From the NCBI GenBank assembly GCA_030746455.1, contig JASLMQ010000243.1:1-6230 (forward strand): 6,230 bases of DNA, read 5' to 3'. Source of the DNA: Candidatus Latescibacterota bacterium (GTDB lineage Bacteria; Latescibacterota; UBA2968; GCA-2709665). Both the position numbers and the translations under genes were made by a program. Numbering within the stretch: position 1 is the first letter of the stretch; each line of letters starts with the position of its first letter. The notes under the pieces are model-generated. The model was not told the origin of the DNA. It saw nothing but the letters and a program-made list of their open reading frames with translations, and ran no database searches. This document shows positions 1 through 4,313 of the stretch, piece by piece.

Positions 1-9
1 CCCGAAGAC

Positions 10-17
10 GGGGAGGA
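10..17 (+). promoter_or_regulatory. Ribosome binding site of aspS
   Basis: A GGGGAGGA stretch lies five bases before the ATG at 23. It is a strong Shine-Dalgarno match and supports that start, even though the protein then has a slightly longer N-terminus than many AspRS proteins. The first 22 bases show no recognisable end of an upstream gene. Confidence 0.8.
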
Positions 18-22
18 AAGCA

Positions 23-1798
23 ATGGCGGAGCCGCTGGGCCATTGGAGGAGATCACACACCTGCGGGGAACTGCGCCTGGAGGATGTGGGCAAGCAGGTC
101 ACGCTCATGGGATGGGTGGGTAAGAGGCGCGACCACGGGGGCGTCATCTTCGTGGATCTGAGAGATCGCACGGGCATCACCCAGGCCGTCTTCAGGCCCG
201 ACGTGAATCCCGCTGTGCACGCAAAGGCCGAAGCCATCCGGGGGGAGTACGTGCTTGCCGTCCAGGGCAAAGTGGAGCCCCGTCCCGAGGGCATGGCCAA
301 TCCCAAGCTGCCCACCGGTGCCATCGATGTGGAGTGCACCGAGCTTCTCATACTCAGCGAGGCCGAGACCCCGCCCTTCCCCATCGAGCCCGACGTCGAG
401 GTCAACGAAGAGCTTCGGCTACGCTACCGGTACCTCGACCTCCGCAGGACGAATATGCAGGAGGTCCTGGCCCTGCGTCATCGGGTCTCTCAGGCCACGC
501 GCCGATACCTCAGCGACCGTGGCTTCCTTGAGATCGAGACCCCGTTCCTGATGAAGAGCACGCCCGAGGGGGCGCGGGACTACCTCGTTCCCAGTCGGGT
601 GAGCCCGGGACACTTCTACGCCCTCCCCCAATCTCCTCAGACCTACAAACAGCTGCTGATGGTCGCGGGATTCGAGAGGTATTTCCAGATCGTACGATGC
701 TTCCGCGACGAGGACCTGAGGGGGGATCGCCAGCCGGAGTTCACGCAAATCGACATCGAGATGTCGTTCGTCGATGAAGACGACGTGATGGGGCTTGCGG
801 AGGCCCTGACCCTCCACCTTTTCCGTGAGATCCTCGGTGTCGAAATCGCAGGCCCCATACCCAGGCTGACCTACCAGGAGGCGATGGACCGCTACGGCGT
901 GGATCGACCCGACACGCGCTACGGGCTGGAGATCGTCGACCTGCGCCAGGCGGCCCTGATGTCGGAATTCCAGGTCTTCCGAAGCGTCCTGGATTCCGAG
1001 GGTCAGGTGCGGGGAATCAACGCCAAGGGATGCGCGGACTACTCCCGCAAGCAGATCGACGACCTGACGGCCTTCGCCGGGCGTTTCGGGGCCAAGGGGC
1101 TCGCCTGGATCAAGGTCACCGATCAGGGCCTGGAGTCCTCGATCGTCAAGTTCTTCCCCGAGGCCGCTCAGGAGCAGCTCAGAGCGTCCCTGGAGGCCGA
1201 GCCGGGCGACCTGCTCCTCTTCGTTGCCGACCGCCCGGAGACCGTCGCCCTGGTGCTCGGAAACCTGCGTCAGGAGCTGGCCAGACAGCTGGGTCTCGTA
1301 GACGACGAAGAATACAGCTTCCGCTGGGTGACCCGGTTCCCCCTGGTGGAGTGGGACACCGAGGAGAAGCGCTACGCCGCGGTCCACCACCCGTTTACCT
1401 CGCCCCTGGAGGAGGACCTGGATCTCCTGGAGTCCGATCCGGCCAGCGCCTGTGCCAGGGCCTACGACCTGGTGCTCAACGGGAATGAGATTGCCGGAGG
1501 GAGCATCCGTATCCACCTTCGCGACGTCCAAGATCGGGTCTTCCGCCTCCTGGGGATCTCGCCGGAAGAGGCCGAGAAGAAGTTCGGGCACCTCACGACG
1601 GCATTTTCCTATGGCGCGCCTCCCCACGGGGGCATCGCATTCGGTTACGATCGACTGATCGCGCTGATGGCCGGCCTCGAGCACATCCGGGACGTTATCG
1701 CCTTCCCGAAAACGAACACGGCCTCGTCCCCGATGGACGGGGCACCCTCGGAGGTGGACACGATCCAGTTGAGGGAGCTCGGACTGCGGATCCTGTGA
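23..1798 (+). CDS. aspS: Aspartyl-tRNA synthetase, bacterial type, probably non-discriminating
   Basis: This cytosolic class II aminoacyl-tRNA synthetase activates aspartate with ATP and loads it on tRNA. At 591 residues it has the usual length of the bacterial family. Domains in order are an OB-fold anticodon-binding domain (about 10-115), the first part of the class II catalytic core with motif 1 (about 167-192, ending near EGARDYLVPSR), the flipping-loop sequence QSPQTYKQLL (203-212) and motif 2 (about 221-245, with RCFRDEDLRGDRQPEF), the bacterial GAD insertion (about 290-420, with GAKGLAWIKV), and motif 3 (GIAFGYDRL, 537-545, with the class-defining Arg544). The C-terminus carries the family's DVIAFPK and GAPSEVD signatures. 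His38 in RRDHGG and Gly90 in RPEG match residues known from non-discriminating AspRS, which also aspartylates tRNA-Asn. Discriminating enzymes such as that of E. coli have RRDLGS instead. The tRNA range is inferred; the identity is very secure. No clear terminator follows the gene. Confidence 0.98.
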   Translation: MAEPLGHWRRSHTCGELRLEDVGKQVTLMGWVGKRRDHGGVIFVDLRDRTGITQAVFRPDVNPAVHAKAEAIRGEYVLAVQGKVEPRPEGMANPKLPTGAIDVECTELLILSEAETPPFPIEPDVEVNEELRLRYRYLDLRRTNMQEVLALRHRVSQATRRYLSDRGFLEIETPFLMKSTPEGARDYLVPSRVSPGHFYALPQSPQTYKQLLMVAGFERYFQIVRCFRDEDLRGDRQPEFTQIDIEMSFVDEDDVMGLAEALTLHLFREILGVEIAGPIPRLTYQEAMDRYGVDRPDTRYGLEIVDLRQAALMSEFQVFRSVLDSEGQVRGINAKGCADYSRKQIDDLTAFAGRFGAKGLAWIKVTDQGLESSIVKFFPEAAQEQLRASLEAEPGDLLLFVADRPETVALVLGNLRQELARQLGLVDDEEYSFRWVTRFPLVEWDTEEKRYAAVHHPFTSPLEEDLDLLESDPASACARAYDLVLNGNEIAGGSIRIHLRDVQDRVFRLLGISPEEAEKKFGHLTTAFSYGAPPHGGIAFGYDRLIALMAGLEHIRDVIAFPKTNTASSPMDGAPSEVDTIQLRELGLRIL

Positions 1799-1865
1799 CC
1801 CCGCGGACGGCCGATTTGGGCCTCCGAGGTGCGACTCCGGATTTGCCCTAATATCGATTTTTTTC

Positions 1866-1894
1866 TTGACTTTAGCTGAATGTTGTAGTAATTT
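1866..1894 (+). promoter_or_regulatory. Putative sigma70-type promoter for the lipoprotein-LysM unit
   Basis: TTGACT (1866-1871) matches five of six bases of the -35 consensus. Seventeen bases later, TAATTT (1889-1894) is a weak -10 match that keeps the key first T, second A and last T. The -35 follows an AT-rich run with seven Ts (1858-1864) that could act as an UP element. The stretch stands out against GC-rich surroundings and lies in the longest gap between genes. Transcription would start near 1901. This is inferred from sequence alone. Confidence 0.5.
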
Positions 1895-1912
1895 TGTGCG
1901 TGAATTTGCAGG

Positions 1913-1982
1913 GGTGGCGTGTGCACGCCTCCATCGCTGTGCGTTCGATGGCATTCGAAGCGATGAAAAAGAGTAAACTCTT
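1913..1982 (+). promoter_or_regulatory. Structured 5' leader: three consecutive hairpins
   Basis: Three inverted repeats follow one another in the predicted leader. Hairpin 1 is GGCGT (1916-1920) with ACGCC (1925-1929) around a GTGC loop, extended by GG/CC beyond a T-T mismatch. Hairpin 2 is CATCGC (1932-1937) with GCGATG (1960-1965), stacking on TTCGA (1944-1948) with TCGAA (1955-1959) and leaving a six-base bulge. Hairpin 3 is AAGAG (1969-1973) with CTCTT (1978-1982) around a TAAA loop. They lie between the predicted transcription start and the ribosome binding site at 2009, so they could stabilise the mRNA or regulate its translation. I do not recognise a known riboswitch class. Function is inferred. 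Confidence 0.35.
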
Positions 1983-2008
1983 GTTTCCCGGAGTTTTACA
2001 CAATTCGC

Positions 2009-2014
2009 AAGGAG
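2009..2014 (+). promoter_or_regulatory. Ribosome binding site that fixes the lipoprotein start
   Basis: AAGGAG ends 11 bases before the ATG at 2026. The same frame stays open upstream, with possible starts at 1894 (TTG), 1948 (ATG) and 1963 (ATG). Only the 2026 start puts the lipoprotein signal sequence at the N-terminus, and this site supports it. Confidence 0.75.
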
Positions 2015-2025
2015 AAACCCACACG

Positions 2026-2301
2026 ATGGCAAAGGTCACACTGCTGAAACGGGCAACGGGGATTGGCGTGGCGGTTGCGCTGGCGTCGCTTCCCCTCTTA
2101 TCGGGGTGCACGGTGATGGCCAACCAGGAACAGCTTGCCATGCTGGAGGACGCGCGTAAGGCAGCGGATGCCGCCGAGGCCGAGCTGGATGCGTGCAAGC
2201 AGAAGCAGGCTGAGCTGCGCAGGGATCTGGCCAAGAAGAAGCAGACCCTGGCAGAGCTGAAGAACACGCGCGACACGGTGCAGAAAGCCCTTAACCAGTA
2301 G
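2026..2301 (+). CDS. Small coiled-coil lipoprotein (Lpp-like architecture)
   Basis: This predicted envelope lipoprotein has 91 residues. The signal sequence has a basic start (MAKVTLLKR), a hydrophobic core (about 12-25) and the lipobox LSGC ending at Cys28, the expected site of lipidation and signal peptidase II cleavage. Residue +2 is Thr, not Asp, which by the E. coli sorting rule favours the outer membrane. The mature part (about 33-90) is one charged helix with heptads: Leu40, Leu54, Leu64, Leu68, Leu75, Leu78, Val85 and Leu89 fall at a or d positions. A second cysteine, Cys57, occupies a d position. The layout resembles Braun's lipoprotein, but the C-terminus (KALNQ) lacks the terminal lysine that Lpp uses for covalent linkage to peptidoglycan. 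The LysM gene follows after 14 bases, so the two are probably cotranscribed. I do not recognise a named family. The lipoprotein call is strong; a structural or tethering role is inferred. Confidence 0.85.
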   Translation: MAKVTLLKRATGIGVAVALASLPLLSGCTVMANQEQLAMLEDARKAADAAEAELDACKQKQAELRRDLAKKKQTLAELKNTRDTVQKALNQ

Positions 2302-2315
2302 AAAGGAGTTTCCGG

Positions 2316-3152
2316 ATGACACACCTCAGGCGCTTCGGATTCCTTTTGGTCTGCACCGCCCTCCTTGTTCCGCAAGTGGCCCTCGCGCAGACACGGGGAA
2401 TGACCTACGACGAATACAAGATCAAACTGGCTCAGTATGAAGGACGCACGGCCGACGCCAATGCAGCCCTGGCCGAATGCAAGAAGGCCGGCGAAGAGCT
2501 CAGCAAGCAGATTGCCGACCTCGATGCCCAGATTGCCACCGTCCAGGGCGAGATTTACGACCTGGTCGACGGCGATGAGGCAAGCGTGAATGACTATCTG
2601 AGCAACGCCGACCAGATCGAGGCCCGCCTCATGGGCCTTCTCAGCCTCTCCGAGGCGGACCTGTTCGACAAGCGGGGTGAGGTCGATCAGCTCAAGGCCC
2701 TCCTCGAGGCCCTCAAGGGCAAGAAGATGGCGCTGCTGCCCGACGCCCAGCAGAAGCTCCGGAATATCGACCAGCTGCTGAATCGCATCGATGCCAGGAT
2801 GCCGGCAAAGCGGATCGAGCAGTACACGGTGCTCAGGGGCGACAGCCTCTGGAAGATCGCCAAGAAGCCCGACATCTACGCCGATCCCTACATGTGGCCC
2901 CGCATCTATGTCGAGAACCGAATGAAGATCAAGGATCCCGATCTCATCTACCCGAACTGGATCCTGAACGTGCCCTTCGGCGTCGATCTGAATCAACACC
3001 TCGTCGTGAGCGGCCAGCACCTCTCCAGCATAGCGGCGAAGGTCTACAACGACGTGACCAAGTGGCACAAGCTCTATGAGGCCAACAAGGCGCAGATCTT
3101 GACTCCCAATCTCATCTTTCCCGCCCAGGTCCTCGACGTCCCTGTGAACTAG
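2316..3152 (+). CDS. Secreted coiled-coil protein with two C-terminal LysM domains
   Basis: This 278-residue predicted periplasmic or envelope protein probably binds peptidoglycan. A Sec signal peptide covers 1-24 (basic HLRR, hydrophobic core 7-18, ALA before Gln25). A heptad coiled coil follows (about 45-85; Leu52, Cys55, Leu62, Ile66, Leu69, Ile73, Val76, Ile80 and Leu83 at a/d positions), then a second helical stretch rich in Leu, Lys and Glu (about 95-160). LysM 1 (about 170-220) opens with YTVLRGDSLWKIAKK and ends with YPNWILNVP. LysM 2 (about 228-276) opens with HLVVSGQHLSSIAAKVY and ends with FPAQVLDVP. No catalytic domain is present, which argues against a hydrolase and for a scaffold or tether. 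AAAGGAG (2302-2308) lies seven bases before the ATG. The motif LxxCK around Cys55 also occurs in the preceding lipoprotein. A strong terminator follows 78 bases after the stop. The LysM call is solid; the exact function is unknown. Confidence 0.88.
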   Translation: MTHLRRFGFLLVCTALLVPQVALAQTRGMTYDEYKIKLAQYEGRTADANAALAECKKAGEELSKQIADLDAQIATVQGEIYDLVDGDEASVNDYLSNADQIEARLMGLLSLSEADLFDKRGEVDQLKALLEALKGKKMALLPDAQQKLRNIDQLLNRIDARMPAKRIEQYTVLRGDSLWKIAKKPDIYADPYMWPRIYVENRMKIKDPDLIYPNWILNVPFGVDLNQHLVVSGQHLSSIAAKVYNDVTKWHKLYEANKAQILTPNLIFPAQVLDVPVN

Positions 3153-3230
3153 AATCACACCAGGAGTGCAATCACCGTCGGGCTGGCGGTTTCGGCTATG
3201 GAAAGTCAACATCTGGACTGATATCTTCAG

Positions 3231-3279
3231 GGCTCCCGTTCTCATACGCTCGGAGGGAACGGGAGCCTTTTTCTTTTTC
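3231..3279 (+). terminator. Strong intrinsic terminator after the LysM gene
   Basis: GGCTCCCGTTC (3231-3241) pairs perfectly over 11 bp with GAACGGGAGCC (3257-3267). One G-T and one C-G pair inside extend the stem to 13 bp with a loop of about 11 bases. A T-rich tract with a single C interruption (TTTTTCTTTTT, 3268-3278) follows directly on the + strand. The other side is not T-rich in the opposite direction, so termination is one-way. It closes the lipoprotein-LysM unit. The remaining spacer, 3153-3230, shows no gene and no convincing promoter. Confidence 0.92.
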
Positions 3280-3287
3280 TGAAACTC

Positions 3288-3294
3288 AAGGGGG
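3288..3294 (+). promoter_or_regulatory. Candidate ribosome binding site for a CTG start of phoH
   Basis: AAGGGGG ends eight bases before an in-frame CTG at 3303 (a second CTG is at 3306). The spacing suits initiation there. It is the only good purine-rich site in the short gap between the terminator and the first family-conserved codons. The start is inferred. Confidence 0.4.
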
Positions 3295-3302
3295 CAACAA
3301 CA

Positions 3303-4313
3303 CTGCTGGAGGCGACACTCTCACATCGAATCGCGATCGATGGGGCTGATCCCCTGACACTCTTCGGCCACAACGACGCCAACCTGCTCGCCCTCGAGGG
3401 GCGCTACGACGTGCAGATCACGGCCAGGGGCGATGCCCTGACCGTCAACGGTCCGCCGCATAAGGTGCGCCACGTCTCGGCCCTGCTGGAGGAGATGGTC
3501 TCGTGTCTCCAGCGGGGGGAGCCCGTGGACCTCCTTGCCTCATTCGAACGGGAAGCCCCCTCGGAGGGCCGTCCGGAATCGCCGGATTCCGAGGGCACCG
3601 TCCTCGTCACGAAGCGGAACCTCATACGTCCCCGAACGGAGGGACAGCGCACCTACACCGAGGCGATCGACGCGTTCGACATCGTCTTCGCGATCGGCCC
3701 CGCTGGAACAGGCAAGACCTATCTGTCCGTCGCGTGCGCCGTGGCGGAGCTCAAGCGCAAGGAGGTCTCACGCATCGTTCTTACGCGCCCCGCCGTGGAG
3801 GCCGGTGAGAGCCTCGGCTTCCTCCCCGGGAACATCCAGGACAAGGTCGACCCCTATCTACGCCCGCTCTACGACGCGCTGAGGGACATGATCCCGGCCG
3901 ACCGCCTGCGTCACCTTGTTGAGCTGCGAACGGTGGAGATCGCCCCCTTGGCCTTCATGAGGGGCAGGACGCTCAACGACGCCTTCGTGATCCTGGATGA
4001 AGCCCAGAACACCACCATTGGCCAGATGAAGATGTTCCTCACGCGGCTGGGAGCCAACTCCAAGGCCGTCGTGACCGGCGACATCACCCAGGTCGACCTT
4101 CCACCAGACACCCCCTCGGGACTGGTCCACATCCAGCATATCCTCTCCCACATCGAGGCCATACGGTTCGTTTACCTCACCGAGCGCGATGTGGTCAGGC
4201 ACCGCCTGGTGCAGGAGATCATCAACGCCTACAGCGAGCACGGACAGGCGGCGTCACAGCCGAATGCCACTCATCCTCACCACGTGACGAACCCGGACGA
4301 CATAAACCCATGA
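3303..4313 (+). CDS. phoH: PhoH-like (YbeZ-type) P-loop ATPase, probable CTG start
   Basis: This cytosolic ATPase belongs to the PhoH/YbeZ family, linked to RNA metabolism and a partner of the endoribonuclease YbeY. Counted from 3303 it has 336 residues. An N-terminal family region contains LFGHNDANLLALEG, then a variable linker, then the nucleotide-binding domain. That domain has Walker A GPAGTGKT (3696-3719), the family block TRPAVEAGESLGFLPG, Walker B VILDEAQNTT (from 3987) and MKMFLTRLGANSKAVVTGD. The end matches E. coli YbeZ (VVRHRLV then INAY). The frame has no ATG, GTG or TTG between the stop at 3219 and a GTG at 3411. Starting at 3411 would remove about 36 family-conserved residues, although GAGGGG sits nine bases before that GTG. 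I therefore favour CTG 3303, with CTG 3306 or 3279 as alternatives; a shorter product from 3411 (300 residues) or a sequence error remains possible. The stop overlaps the next gene by ATGA. Identity is very secure; the start is not. Confidence 0.9.
   Translation: MLEATLSHRIAIDGADPLTLFGHNDANLLALEGRYDVQITARGDALTVNGPPHKVRHVSALLEEMVSCLQRGEPVDLLASFEREAPSEGRPESPDSEGTVLVTKRNLIRPRTEGQRTYTEAIDAFDIVFAIGPAGTGKTYLSVACAVAELKRKEVSRIVLTRPAVEAGESLGFLPGNIQDKVDPYLRPLYDALRDMIPADRLRHLVELRTVEIAPLAFMRGRTLNDAFVILDEAQNTTIGQMKMFLTRLGANSKAVVTGDITQVDLPPDTPSGLVHIQHILSHIEAIRFVYLTERDVVRHRLVQEIINAYSEHGQAASQPNATHPHHVTNPDDINP

Noticed and set aside
1815..1865. A possible terminator for aspS (a TCCG/CGGA stem near 1823-1841, then seven Ts at 1858-1864)
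   Set aside because: The stem is about six pairs with a bulge and lies some 17 bases from the T run, so it is not a convincing intrinsic terminator; the Ts fit better as promoter-upstream AT-rich DNA.
1894..2025. A longer lipoprotein reading starting at TTG 1894 or ATG 1948
   Set aside because: It would bury the signal sequence and lipobox 44 or 26 residues inside the protein; the ribosome binding site at 2009-2014 supports ATG 2026.
419..2032. A 537-codon minus-strand frame opposite aspS and the following gap
   Set aside because: It mirrors aspS, has no recognisable domain or ribosome binding site, and crosses the promoter region.
3199..3227. Promoter-like bases before the terminator (TATCTT at 3222 on the + strand, TTGACT at 3204-3209 on the minus strand)
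   Set aside because: Neither has a partner element at a suitable spacing.
1872..3245. A 457-codon minus-strand frame opposite the lipoprotein and LysM genes
   Set aside because: It is a shadow of two well-supported + strand genes, and its start falls inside the terminator hairpin.
3558..3595. An inverted repeat within phoH (CCCTCGGA at 3558-3565 with TCCGAGGG at 3588-3595, plus an inner CGGAATC/GATTCCG pair)
   Set aside because: It lies in the codons of the variable linker and is explained by GC-rich Glu, Ser and Pro codons; no T tract or other sign of function accompanies it.
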